64,000 nt of DNA from Dysidea avara (lineage: Eukaryota > Porifera > Demospongiae > Dictyoceratida > Dysideidae): positions 18,600,257 to 18,664,256 of the forward strand of contig NC_089277.1 in NCBI RefSeq assembly GCF_963678975.1, written 5' to 3'. Position 1 is the first letter of the stretch. The number at the start of each line of letters is the position of its first letter. The notes under the pieces are model-generated. The model was given only the letters and a program-made list of their open reading frames with translations, was not told where the DNA came from and did no database searches. Made by a program: the position numbers and the translations under genes. Shown here piece by piece: positions 22,300 to 34,800 of this stretch.

Positions 22300-23102
22300 T
22301 CAGTAGTTGTTTTTAATACTCAATATTGTGTTCATGACACTGAGCGTATCCTTTGCCAGCTTGTTAGCCAGTATTTCTGACTTCTGCCATTCATCGTCTT
22401 CGTCTACTGTCACAGTATTGTTAGTTAGTATTTCATTATCAAAGATATGATCATATTGATCAGCAGAAAATTCAATACAAGTGTATCCAGCTGTAGCAAT
22501 CTGTATGGAGATATACACTGTTAATATACATTAAGTGTAAGCTATAGATGTGCTATTTCACTATTAGTGTATAGTCATACACAATCATGTACAATGCTTT
22601 CTTGCCTGTATTTCTTGTAGTGTTGCAGCTGCAGTCTCTAAGGATGACAAGATGAAAACAACCTTTCCAAAAAATACATCTGATTCGTTTTCAGGAGGTG
22701 ATTTGACATCTTCACTAAATAGATGCTGCTGTATGTGTGTCTTCAGTGCCATAACAGATGTGTGGGTCTTGCATGTGAAATTGAACAAGTGCAACATCGT
22801 GGCCACTGCTCCTTCAGTGTTGTCCTCTTGAGTCATATCCTGAATCAAAAAAATAATTGTTGATTGTTGCACACATACAATACTATAATAGCTGTATAGG
22901 CTAGTAAATATACATTTCTACTATAATTTTGAGTGTTTACCTTTAACGTTATCAGCCCATTGGTAAAGTCCGTTATCAAATTTTTTTCTGAGGCTGCAGC
23001 GTTCCTTGCTTGTCGTATATCACGAGTGCTAATCGGATGCCCTTGTATACTAACCCAATAGAGGTTTACTAGAAGTATTAGGACAAGGCTTGTCATCTTC
23101 AT
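22300..23102 (-). CDS. Orphan secreted, helix-rich protein, 198 residues, three exons
   Basis: Exons in coding order are 23102-22941, 22839-22606 and 22500-22300, giving 54, 78 and 66 codons plus stop, all in phase 0. The N-terminus MKMTSLVLILLVNLYWVSIQ is a clear signal peptide. The mature chain has only two cysteines, in FTCK and YTCIE. It has three N-glycosylation sequons (NFT, NES, NNT), several amphipathic stretches such as FILSSLETAAATLQEIQ and KLAKDTLSVMNTILSI, and an acidic linker TVDEDDEW. Length, signal peptide, one possible disulfide and predicted helices would fit a four-helix-bundle cytokine-like factor, but I recognise no family, so function is unknown. Intron 2 appears to use a GC donor (CAG followed by GCAAGA). 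A TA-rich AATAAAAG stretch lies about 60 bp upstream of the ATG. Confidence 0.65.
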
Positions 23103-23904
23103 TCTTCTCCTCTTTTAGTTGCAATCAATCTTCAGTTTTGACTGCAGTTCCTTATCTCTGCTGCTTTTATTAAGGTTTTGTGATACCTTTCAAATGCTAT
23201 GACTTTTAGGTAATACAATATGCAGTATAAATGGGATGTATTCCCACACTGACTTGATGACATCATTCTTTATACAGTTCAGGTCGTTTTCTTGGAATGC
23301 CAACAAAAAAAAACAGTAACATGTAGCATTATCCCCTATTGAGTTTAGGACAGTAAAATATCATATGTACATGTACAATACTGTCTACTTTGGTTGCCTT
23401 TGGAACAAAATTTCCTGACCTTATGCATACTATTAATTGCTGCATTAGGCAGTCACTTCATGTACAAATGACATGTACACATTTTGGGATTGTTGCAAAG
23501 ACCAGTTCAGACAGCTGTGCAATGCGAGGTGCAATGTATATTTGGATTGTTTTCTAGAAAAAGTGTAACTATAATATGAAACTGTTGTACCCTTTAAACT
23601 TTTAATCATACAGTGTCAGATTGTAAAAGCCGGTTTACTTAATAAATTTCAGTGTTACTATTCTGACTATTAGCACATGGTATATATCAGCAAGAGTTCA
23701 GTAGTAAGACTTACTAATATTATGACTGAACTCTTGATATTAGTAAACACTAAGGTGAATTATTGAAGTGAACACAGTGAGGGAAACACAATGGAGTCTG
23801 ATTTGTGTGCATGGTACCAAGAAGACACAGCTAGCTATGTAATAAGAGAGTAGTATGCGGCCTTTCCGCTATTATTAACTCTTGCTAGTACTATATGAAA
23901 CACT

Positions 23905-24215
23905 GTTGGTGGAAATTTTGGCCTCATCCAGGTGATTTTGAAAACTTGAGTTGTCAAACATACACTGTTGGTGGAAGCCGGTTTTAACCACATCCACTTA
24001 GGTGATTTCAAAAACTTGAGTTGTCAAATATGTCACAAACATCTGTTGTTTAAAGATGGGACGGTATAATTTTAGATGCCGAATACATGATGGTCTGCTT
24101 CTATGGATACAAAGTGCATGCATGAATTTTAGCTTTACAATTGATGTAATGTTTCCTCAACTTACTCTGTAGATAATAGCAAAGTCATGCATGAGAAATG
24201 TGATTGGATACATTG
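23905..24215 (+). repeat. Dispersed repeat, copy 1
   Basis: Sequence from about 24086 to 24209 is nearly identical to 30069-30196 and continues left with more divergence. It shares blocks such as TGGTCTGCTTCTATGGATAC. No termini were identified. Confidence 0.7.
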
Positions 24216-27200
24216 TCGCTTTTAACATTGTACGTATATACATACAGTATATGTACAAATAATAGATGGTTTACTGAAGTACAATTAATGCATATTAAAC
24301 TTATGATCTTATGATTAGATCATGAACCACATAGCTATTCACAAACAAACAGTACTGATAGTGAAACCTCTCTGAAGTAGGTGCATATACAGACAAATCC
24401 TTAATAGGCATAGGCAACTGCATGACGACTGTTAAACTTTCCTTTGGGGAATTTGTATAGACTAAATACAGGTGGCTACCAGTACCAGCGCTACTTCATG
24501 AAGTCTTATTTGCTGAATTGTCAAGTCACTCGGGAGTGTATACTGTTGCAGACAGTAACTGAAAGAAGTGTTTGATTTACATGAGTGTCAGTTATTCGTA
24601 GTTTTACACAAGCTTGAGCACATTTCTAATATTCTATAAGGACAACTTTCAGTGCTTGTGCATGGGTTACATCTAGGATGAATCGATCCACTCTGTATGT
24701 TATTATAATCACAAATTTGATTAAGTGTGCTATATAAACATGTTTGAATGTGCATTGCACACATGCTGATTAAATTATGTGATAGTTGCAATACTGTATA
24801 TTTTATTGTCATGCACTTGCTCCACATTGGAATGCACACTTAATGCAGTGATTTAGGATGTTTATGTCAGATGTAATGAACTGATCAAGATTCCATAGCC
24901 CATAGGCACCTAGTTGCAGCAACTAATGTGACCAGATCTGTGAAAATGAGCCTTATAGCTTTCCCAAATTCCTATGTGTTCAACATAATCGTTTTCATAT
25001 TACACTCATAGTAGTATGTTATGAGTATAATGTGACTAAATTTCAACCTTGTACTTTATTCACAAATCAAGATATGAATTGCAAGGTACAGTCGGGCAAT
25101 TGAAAAGTCATTAAGACCTTTTTTCACAAATCTGATCACAGATTTATCTGCATGTCCTGGAACTGATATCAGCTGTAGTTTATGCAGCTTATTTCCTTCA
25201 AACCTTCCTATCTCTAGTTAAATGAAAATTGGGAAAATCTAAATCTGGACATTTATAGTCTTGCAATAATTCCATCAGTCCTTCATGTAAAATAGACTGG
25301 CGAAAAAAAACCTTTCCACATCACGTTTCCATTGTTTGTGGCCTAGTGCACTTGTCTATATAGTTTAACTTCATTTCAAGACTTATGTGTTTTACTCACC
25401 ATCTTTTTCTTTTGCTCACTGTCCCGTAGAGGGTTAAAACTTGATTGAAGCTGGGATTATCTCCAGACAGGCATAGTGACAGTATGTCATGTATTGTGGT
25501 ATGCCAGCTAATGTGCATGTATTGTACTGGCATTTTGCAATACATTGTTATAGCCAACCTGTAGTGACCATTGGTGTGTTCTCAATTTCTAATGTATAGA
25601 TCTACACAGCTGATGTTCAAATGGAAGTTGTTTATTTATGCAGTGTACTGTATAGAGTTTTGTCTGCTTAGAGTGTTTGTTCAATAATGGCACACACGTT
25701 GCAATCAACACATTCACACATATCAATAGGAAGTTTATAAACATCAAATCTGATTCAAACAATGGTTCACTTGAATTGACATACAGTAATTATGCAATAA
25801 TGATAAACAAATGATGTATGATACAAGAGGGTAAAGTTTTCAGTACTTCACCTTGTGCATCCACTTAGCAATATCTTATCAAAACACTACCTTGGTAACA
25901 TCAGTTACATCATGCACTTTGTGGGTTGACAAAAAGTGGTTATGGCTTCATCAGCATTGTGAATATAGTTCATCATTGAGCACAATATCCTGTATAGCGG
26001 CCTATAATGTGTGACATGTAAGGAGATATTATTATTATTATGTACTAACTTCCCAAGAAATCCGAAACCTCTGATGGGTTGTATAGTTGTCTGGCTAGGT
26101 TCTTGTGTTTGTGTTATCTTCTAGGAAGAATGATATGCCTTATATACAGTTTTTTGTGTACTTGGACCCAAACATAGATCAAGTACAGCAGTATGAAAAG
26201 CTTAGAAACTACATACAAAACTTCAGTAAACTGACTGCTTAGAGTCACATACATACAAACACATGCACTATATACCAGATTCCATCACACAATGACTGCA
26301 TGGGTCTACAAGAATGTGGGGTATGTGGAATTTCAGAATACATTGGGTTATATCATTGATATTAGCTCATTGTTTTGAAAGCAACAGCTAGCTATATGTA
26401 ACTATTATAGTGTGTAGCTAGGAAGTTAAAAACAGAATCAAAGAGAGAAGTATTCCATAGGAAAATTTTGTAGTTATATATAACAGACACCTAAAAGTGC
26501 ATATTAGGTGATCAGATATGTGGAATATAATTACGTTACGTGTATCTAAAATATCAAACTGTATAATATATAATGTATATAGTGTAAAGCTATTACTGTA
26601 TAGATTACTGACTTATACAGACTATAAATTGTTTAGTGATGATAAACAAAACTTGGAAGGATTAACTGTTCCCTACTGAGACGCAGGTCTTCATATCATA
26701 GCTACTTATGCAAACAGCAAGCATATATGATCCCTCTCAAGGTTATAGGCATATGTTTTCTTGTCAGTCTTACAGAAATTATAGGAATTGTGTCAGTTGT
26801 GTATATGCGTCACGTAAATCTGATTTTATAGAGTAACAATAAATCTTTTCAAAGTCATGATCAGCCGGTATCTTGGCTTGACACATAAAAGGTTCATGAT
26901 TTCAGGTTCATACGTCCATTTAAATGTAAGACCATGTATACTAGGACAGCTCTGTTCAACAAAACAAATAAATGTAGCTATATGATGTGCAAGGGTATTT
27001 CCTTAAGACATTTGTGCAGTTAGTTCTGCTACATTATTTTTACATCAGCAAACTGCTTCTGATGCATAATCTAGTAACATATTTAATGGGTTATGTATAA
27101 ACAAAGGAAGGAAGCTGTATAATTATTATGCAGAATCACGTAATGAAGGAAGCGTTTAGTTCAATTTTAAGTCATTGCATCCTGACCAGCCGGCACAAGC

Positions 27201-28445
27201 ACATTTCCAAGTACTACATACATGTATAGTGACATGTATACCGGTACAGGGTTTTCACTTAATTGCAATTCCAATCTTATAACCCTTTGTAGAACAACTT
27301 TTCATTTGCCACTCATTTTTTTAAAATAAAAAAAACACGCTTTTTGGTATTTCTCCAGATTGCAAAAGCACAAGAATCAGAAGAAGTTTCTTTTACAAGT
27401 ATTTATTACAAATAACATTAAAAGACAGAAGATTATTGAATTATAATTTTTCTGTAAACAGACAGTAACAATAATTATTTGCGGACCAGCGTATGACGTG
27501 ACTTCATTGTGTGGGTGAAAGGGACATAATTATATGTACATCTTTTCTATCTCTGCAGCAATGCAGTAGATCTCAGGTGTGTGTGAAAAATTTGTATGGT
27601 CTGTAATAATATCATCATCAATCATGGCCAATGGGAAAATATCACATTGTCCAAAAAGTTTGTCAGCAGAAGTATGTAAGCACATATATAGTGACTTAAG
27701 TGTATCCTTCAAGTTACCAATAATGAGGTATCAGCCCACACCATGTTGGTAAAAGTTACATCACATTGCATGGGTAAGCCATGCATCAGTAGCTGTGGAC
27801 TTCATTAGATTTACATCCACTACTGTATAAGCTTTGATTTCGCATTACTAGTTGTGTGAAAAATGAAAACGTATGTATGCACAGTAGAAATTTTAATTTT
27901 TAACTATATTATATATATATATATATACCATTTAGGACACTTTACTCAAAGATTTTCGCCTAGGCTAGTGGTAAACACCTCATACAGGCTCTGCCTTCTG
28001 TGTTTTCCCTCCAGTGCTTAACTGGCAAAGTTTATAATAAATAAATACCAGCAATAATTTCATGCTCAATAGGAATCAAAAAAGCTCAGGCTATAAACTA
28101 TTATTTTAATGACAATTAAGTTATAAAACTATATTGCTGCATCTGTTTCATTTAACTGGGTCCTTTGTCAGTAAAACCACTTTACAAGTCTGAAGTCTCT
28201 GTTACAACATAATACACCCATGCATATTTCAAAACAGGAAAACTATATATACTTTCACAGAAGGTAAGTATCCCTTTCACAGAATATCACCCATCCTTTC
28301 TCTGACAAAGTGAATACCATAGCTCATGTATTTTACTTCAGACAGAAAACTATCAGTTTCCTACTACAAGGTATCCACAAAAAGAGATATGCTAAATTAG
28401 GTACAAAGGCTATGAACCCTATAGTCACATGTATATACATTGCTG

Positions 28446-28652
28446 GAGAGAGAGAGACACACACACACACACAGACAAAGAGAGAGACACACAGAGAGAA
28501 TAGACACAGAGAGAGACAGACAGAGAGACAGAGAGAGAAAGAGAGAGAGAGACACACAGAGAGATAGAGAGACAGAGGCAGAGACAGAGACACAGAGAGA
28601 GAGAGAGAGAGAGAGACAGAAAGATAGAGACATAGAGAGACAGAGAGCAATG
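28446..28652. repeat. GA/CACA-rich low-complexity array
   Basis: About 200 bp of GAGAGACA-type sequence, purine-rich on the plus strand. Open frames on both strands are artefacts. Confidence 0.95.
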
Positions 28653-29696
28653 GTGGTATGTGCATGCATACTTTGTGCATATTGGGTGATCTTTGCTGGT
28701 ACAAAAAGATAACCCTTCAACCTTGTCGTGTACTACTTGAAAGCAAGTCAGTCAAAGGTCGGCATAAAACCTTCACCATTAATTTTAGTGAAAACATTGC
28801 TGCCATAAATAATAATTTATGATCACCATCTTGAACACTTCACTACACAGTGTTGTGTTATGTCATAGACATGCGTGTATGCAGCTGTTTGCAGCACTTC
28901 ATTTATCATTACATAGCTACACTTGAATCATGTACAGATTTTAGGATGTGCTGACTCACTCCAATAACTAATTATCAACTTGATGCATATAACTATATAT
29001 TCATAGGATTCACTATTAGGCCACTTATTGTTAATTTTATGTTTCAGATCCCCTGCCTGTATTGTTATGTTTTACCGTCTAAATTTGTTCATTATTAAGA
29101 ATTTTCATCATTGTTTCATCATCTCAACGTTTATATTGTTGAAGTCATAAACAAACTTGCTTACATTATAGCTAGGAAGGATAGATACTAATCCCAATAG
29201 ACTTTAATTAAGCCTTTCAGTATAATGTAAACTAAAAGATCGAGATACTCTAATAGAGCATATAACTAACTCTAATAAAACAGTCAGGTGCATGAAAGAT
29301 TAATGGATAATGAGCCACCTGCCCAATCAGTCAGTCACGATTTAAATTTTAGAGATATAATGCAATTTACAAATATAGAAAAGACACGTGTTTGTTCAGT
29401 TATCAGGATAATTATTATGACTGATTTCTACATAACACCAACTTTTAAGCAAATGTCACTACGTTTAACAATTCATTTGATGTGAGATATTTTTATAAAG
29501 TAGCAGTTTTACACAATGTCTATATACATGTCAAAGAGAAGCCAGTATACACAATTTGTAGGGATATAGCTACAGCTAAGTATAGCAGCGGCGATTACTT
29601 ACTTCTTAGTACCTATATAATTGACAAGGCTATTGCAACAAAAGTGGTCTTATTGTTAGTGAAGCATGCAGGTCAGAGGTTTCACCGTATTTTACA

Positions 29697-29714
29697 TGTG
29701 TGTGTGTGTGTGTG

Positions 29715-29752
<38 letters not shown>
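29697..29752. repeat. GT microsatellite
   Basis: A nearly pure GT run interrupted once by GCATG, ending in TATGCGC. Confidence 0.95.
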
Positions 29753-29754
<2 letters not shown>

Positions 29755-29969
29755 CGCTATATTATGGTAGTAAAGACAACACATATAGCTTATGCGAAAC
29801 CCATACATAGTCTATAGACTTGTGTAAATGTCGCACATAAACAGTGCTGTAGTATCACTCACAAAAGATAAAGAGCAGCATAATTATATTCTCTTCTGAA
29901 CAACATACAGTATATATCTGACTTTCAGAAAAAGGTTTAGATGAGTAAACTTGTGCTAGTACTAAAACA

Positions 29970-30200
29970 ATCATGGTGGAAGTTTTGGCCACATCCACTT
30001 AGATTTCAAAAACTTGAGTTGTAACCATAGCTACAAACATGACGCAAACCGTCATCTGTTGTTGAGATTCCAAATAATGATGGTCTGCTTCTATGGATAC
30101 AAAGTGCATGCATGAATTTTAGCTTTACAATTGATGTAACGTTTCCTCAACTTACTCTGTAGATAATAGCAAAGTCATGCATGAGAAATGTGATTGCTGG
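29970..30200 (+). repeat. Dispersed repeat, copy 2
   Basis: Direct-orientation partner of 23905-24215. The last 130 bp are nearly identical; the left part is shorter and more diverged. Confidence 0.7.
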
Positions 30201-30261
30201 GATATCATATAGCTACGTTATCACTTTTAGCTATCAGCCGGTAATCTCAGTTGAATTCTCA

Positions 30262-31045
30262 ATTATGATTATAATTATGATTAAATGCGGGTAAAGGCAA
30301 AGCCTGTATACCCGATCAATGCATTATACAAAAGTAAATCTAAAATCTAATAAATGATTATCTAACAGCAATTTAAAAGTGTTAATTGAAGTACTTTCTA
30401 CAACAGAGGTAGGTAAACTGTTTCAATCATTAATCACTCTGTTCATAAAGTAATTAGATCTACATAATAATCTTGAATTTTGCTTGAACAATTTAAACTG
30501 GTGTCCCCTGGTAGTAGTAGTGGAGTAGGTGTATAGAATAGTAAAGTCAGAGCTGAAGTAGTTGTTAAGAATTTTGTATAGAAAAATTAAATCATCCATC
30601 TGCATGGCGTCTAAACAACAGTGATGGTAAGGATAGAATTGACAGCCTCTCAGTATAGGATTTGTCATGTAATGATGGGAGGAGACGGGTAGCTCGACGT
30701 TGTACTTTTTCAACCTTTCTCTGATCGAGGGTACATAGTGGTCCCCAAATGGCCTTACCGTATTCCATGATGGGTTGAACTAGTGTGGTAAACAACTTAG
30801 ACAACATACCCGAGTCGAGATATTCAAAAGATTTCTTGATCATGCAAAGTATTCGATTAGCTTTGGTTGTAACTTTAGTGGCATGCTCATGAAACTTAAG
30901 CTTGTCATCAAAGAGAATTCCGAGATCATTTTGTGGGATGTAACTGTGTCAACTCAAGTTGTTTTTATCCTTGATTGAAATATTTAGACCTTCTACTGTC
31001 TAGTGTATTGCAAAATCCGAGATCATTTTGTGGGATGTAGCTAAA
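30262..31045 (-). mobile_element. LINE remnant (CR1/L2-like reverse transcriptase C-terminus)
   Basis: On the minus strand, frames in order encode NDLGILFDDKLKFHEHA, KANRIL and QPIMEYGKAIWGP. These are followed by KVEKVQRRATRLL, then after a frameshift near 30600 DDLIFLYKILNNYF and NRVIND. This order is typical of the end of CR1/L2-clade reverse transcriptases. In-frame stops and the frameshift show it is dead. The 3' end runs into a short ATAATTATGATT-type tail at about 30262-30285, as expected for L2-like elements. Confidence 0.85.
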
Positions 31046-31079
31046 TACCAGCAACTATAAATTTCGATTACTTGAGCTC

Positions 31080-31376
31080 AAAATTTTGCCTTTAATGTAT
31101 GTTTTGGACATCTGTGACATAATGTTTTTTATCAAAAGCCTTAAAGCCCCTACAAATGCATTTAATATCACTGACTATATTAAATTCACTTCAAGAAACA
31201 CACGATCAGGATCTAACTATAAACTGCAACACATAAGAAATACTAATGTTTCCAGGAGCAACTTCTATTTCAACAATCTTCCTCGTATATGGAATGTTTT
31301 ACCAATAATAGATTACAATCTTAGCCTACCTACTATCAAGTACAAACTTTCTATGGAATCATTTTGAACTAAATTT
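31080..31376 (+). mobile_element. Second LINE remnant, opposite orientation
   Basis: A plus-strand frame encodes LDICDIMFFIKSLKAP, then SRNTRSGSNYKLQH and FYFNNLPRIWNVLP. This is the characteristic C-terminal segment of non-LTR reverse transcriptase proteins (FFFKSLK, TRS, FYFNRLP/LWN blocks). Upstream domains are missing, so it is 5'-truncated. It abuts the minus-strand remnant head to head and ends about 430 bp before the PARP4 start. Confidence 0.8.
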
Positions 31377-31752
31377 TGATCCTGACAATGCATGCACTTT
31401 TTCTTTTGTTTGTCCCTGTTGTAATTGTAATAAGTCCCCCAAACCTCCCAACTTTGATCACCTGTAACCCTTGCTTTAAATGAGTTTTATATAATATAAG
31501 TAACTATAACTCATCTTAATAACTACTTACTCCTGGACACTGGCACTGGATGCCAGTGGACCTTCAGCATACACTAGATTTTAAGGACTGCACTTCAGTT
31601 TGTTCGACTATACTCTTAATCTCGCTCTTAATTTTATGTCACATTATTAAATCAATAAATTGATTCCGCTCGATTGATTCTTACACTATCTTCCTTCCAT
31701 TCGTGAGAATCTTAGACATTTTCGTTTTTTAACTAACCAACTTCGTGATGCT

Positions 31753-31771
31753 TATAAGCGCGTATGCAAAT
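31753..31771 (+). promoter_or_regulatory. Possible PARP4 core promoter elements
   Basis: TATAAG at 31753-31758 and the POU-type octamer ATGCAAAT at 31764-31771 lie 40-56 bp upstream of the PARP4 start codon, within slightly CpG-richer sequence. Motif match only. Confidence 0.3.
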
Positions 31772-31808
31772 AATTGCGAGATTGCACATCCCGGGTCAGA
31801 AATTTTCG

Positions 31809-34800
31809 ATGGGGATTTTTAAGAGATGTCAGATCACCTTGGAGTTCGATTCAACTGTTAATTTCAAGTTCAAAACAGCACTGAAGAAAAAGATCATAGA
31901 CAACGATGGGATAGTATCGTTTATCGTCACTAAAAGGGTAAATAACAGTATACTAGTATAGTTAATCGCTCTTAAGATGACTGCACAAGGAATTTTATTA
32001 GGTTGGCGAGTATGTTGGCCATATGCAAAGACTTAATTAGGGGTGTGGCTCTCCTTATTTTTATACGAAAACAGTAAGTGGTTCAAGTAATGTGCAGAAA
32101 GAACAGCATTTTGTATGCAAATTTACAAATCTGAAAGAAGGCTCAAATAAGGAGAGCCACACCCCTAATTAATTCCTTGCATGTGGCCAACATACTGACC
32201 AACAATAAACTGCCTGGCCATCATCTTAACCATAGATAATAATTAAAACAGTGTAGGTGGGCGGTAATTTAGACAATGACATTCAGAGAATGCTTTGATA
32301 TTTGCTGGCAAAGTATGTAGGGTTTTTATTCTGGCAAAAGACCTGTACACAGAGCCACAAATTTTGACAAACATGCAAACTGCATGCTTTGTGGGTTACT
32401 AACAAAATTTCAGTTACAGGAGCCATTGTCTAACGAAACATGCATTGCTAGGATTCTTCAGTAGATAAACACCCCTCAGGAATCATGTAATAATCTCTTA
32501 AAAATGACAATAGACTGTTTACTATGATGAAACCACTTCGTAAGTGAGCCTTCAAAATGACAATAGACTGTTTACTATGATGAAACCACTTCATAAGTGA
32601 GCCTTCAAAATGACAATAGACTGTTTACTATGATGAAACCACTTCGTAAGTGAGCCTTCAAAATGACAATAGACTGTTTACCAGCTAACAACATGCAGAC
32701 TAGCTACACGTAGTTTTAAAGGATTTGATAAGTGGAGCAGATGACAGCAAAGCACCAGCAATAAAGTAACCCGGTTTGAATTTGTATAAAATGCCTCCAA
32801 GTAACAGTGATAGAATGACGAATGACTGAGTATTGTATGAGAAGGAAATCTCTCTTTTAAATTTAGATTTCTAAGTTCTTACAACAGGAACTCTACAGAC
32901 CATTTAGTTTGGCAGCACAAAGTAGTGAGTACAACACAACAGTTTATGGCAACAGTAGTAAGGTTATGTTCATCTCTAGAGATCTACAGAGAGGATAGTA
33001 AGCACTCTTGAAAGTTGTTAATAGTACAAGATTGAAATACTCTAATAGAGCAGTCAAGTATACTCTAATGGAGCAGTATATAAATGTCCATGTATTGAAT
33101 TTTCATCTCCATTGGGGAAAGAACATTATAGAATGTTGTTATAGAATGTTATTGTTGTTGTTACAATGTTAACCTGTGTGCATAATTAATATAATCTGTG
33201 TCCCACAGACGACACATTTGGTGGTTAACAATGCTGAGAAGAGTTCTGAGTCATACAAAGGTCGTATGGCACAGAAGTATGGGATTCCTATTGTGTCGAC
33301 CAGTTTTGTTGATGATAGTATTGAGAAGGGAGAGTTACTGGAACCAGATGATTTCCTGGTAGTTGGGAAAACTGCTGCTGAACAATTTCAAACTGGAAAA
33401 ATCATCGGTAATGCTATTTATTCTACAATTTATAAATACAACACAGCATATATGTACATGCATAGAGGTAGGACAAGCTCACATGCATTGGTAATAGAAT
33501 GACACAGTTTCCAAAGTTGTAGCTACCAAAAGAATCACTGATTTTAGTAATATGTACTACAAATGTGATTATAGTAGATCATGGCTGTTATCTATTGTCA
33601 ATAGTGACTCATTGCCATAAGTCTAGTTAATGTTTTTGAAAGCTCATACTATTTGCTATTGTATAGGAATTTCCCTGTCTCTTGATGTGTGTACATATGC
33701 GTGCTTACATGTGTGCATAGTATGTGTATTTGCCCATGTGTGATCATTAGTATACTAGTGCAATGTATGCATTTAGTAGGTTCCAGCAATAAAATGTAGT
33801 GAAAAGATATTATATATATGAATGATGGTAGTTATGTGGGAAATCCCTACGTTGGCATGTTACCACCATCTGTTCAATGCCAAAGCAGCCACATACTTAG
33901 CTACAATCATTTATATCTCTTGTTTCACTATTGGAACCTTTAAATAATAATTTTAATTGCACTAGTTTATTAACTTTTTTTGTTATAGTACAGCTATGTG
34001 GCTGTGACTGCTTTATTAGAGTATCTTGATCTTGTTGCTGAGTTAGCTATATGGGGGCAGCAGCTGATTGTAGCTAGATCATTAAGGAACATGGTCATTG
34101 AGCTCTAATCATTAAGGGAATGGCGGATCACCAGATCACCAACATGATCAATTTAAGTGCAGCTATGCACTCTTAAGTGCTTCAAATAGTTTTGTGGCAT
34201 GTAACTATGCTCCCTACTACACTCTGCTAAAGAAAGTGCTGATATGGACCTTGGTATGGTTTCCTTACATGAAGAAGAAGATGACGGTGTAATTGAAGAT
34301 GAAAGGAACGGCAAAACACAGAAGACAGGCACTTGTTGGAACCAGAAAAGACAAATTCCACCCGTGAGTTTGCTATAATGGCATGCACTGCTTTGTTTGG
34401 TCTCTAGCTTCACAGCTGCAGTCAGGCAGGTACGTAGGAAGACCAACAATTGGTTTTAAAAATGTCAATATCTGGTCGTCTGTAACTTTTGGTGGACGAA
34501 ATGCATAAGACTATCCATAAAAATGGTTTTCCTCATGTATGATATTTCTATGATGGTTTTTAGAGAGAGCATTTTGGGCGGCATCCATACAGTAATAATA
34601 ATGAGCTTATCTAACAGTTTACTGTGTATAGTGTAGTAAGCTGACCTGCTATTTAAGCTGACCACTGTGATAACTACAAAGGTGTCTTCTTTTACAAAGT
34701 AACCTACCTAATTCCTAATAAGGATAAAGAAACTTTGACTCATGATGACCCGGAAATGGGTAGGCCTTGCTGTGGTACCATATAGCCTTGTTGTTAGTGC

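Larger units (their letters stand above)
23103..30261. other. Gene-poor, repeat-containing intergenic region
   Basis: No convincing exons were found in about 7 kb. It includes one copy of a dispersed repeat (23905-24215), a SINE-like fragment near 27957-28025 whose reverse complement recurs at 41905-41995, a GA satellite, a GT run and the second dispersed-repeat copy (29970-30200). A 60-codon minus frame at 27530-27712 has fair composition but no good splice acceptor. Confidence 0.5.

Noticed and set aside
27530-27712. 60-codon minus frame ending in an acidic/helical tail
   Set aside because: Composition is protein-like, but the upstream acceptor is poor and no other exon joins it.
28310-28720. 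Arg/Glu- and Ser/Leu-rich frames
   Set aside because: Translations of a GA-rich low-complexity array.
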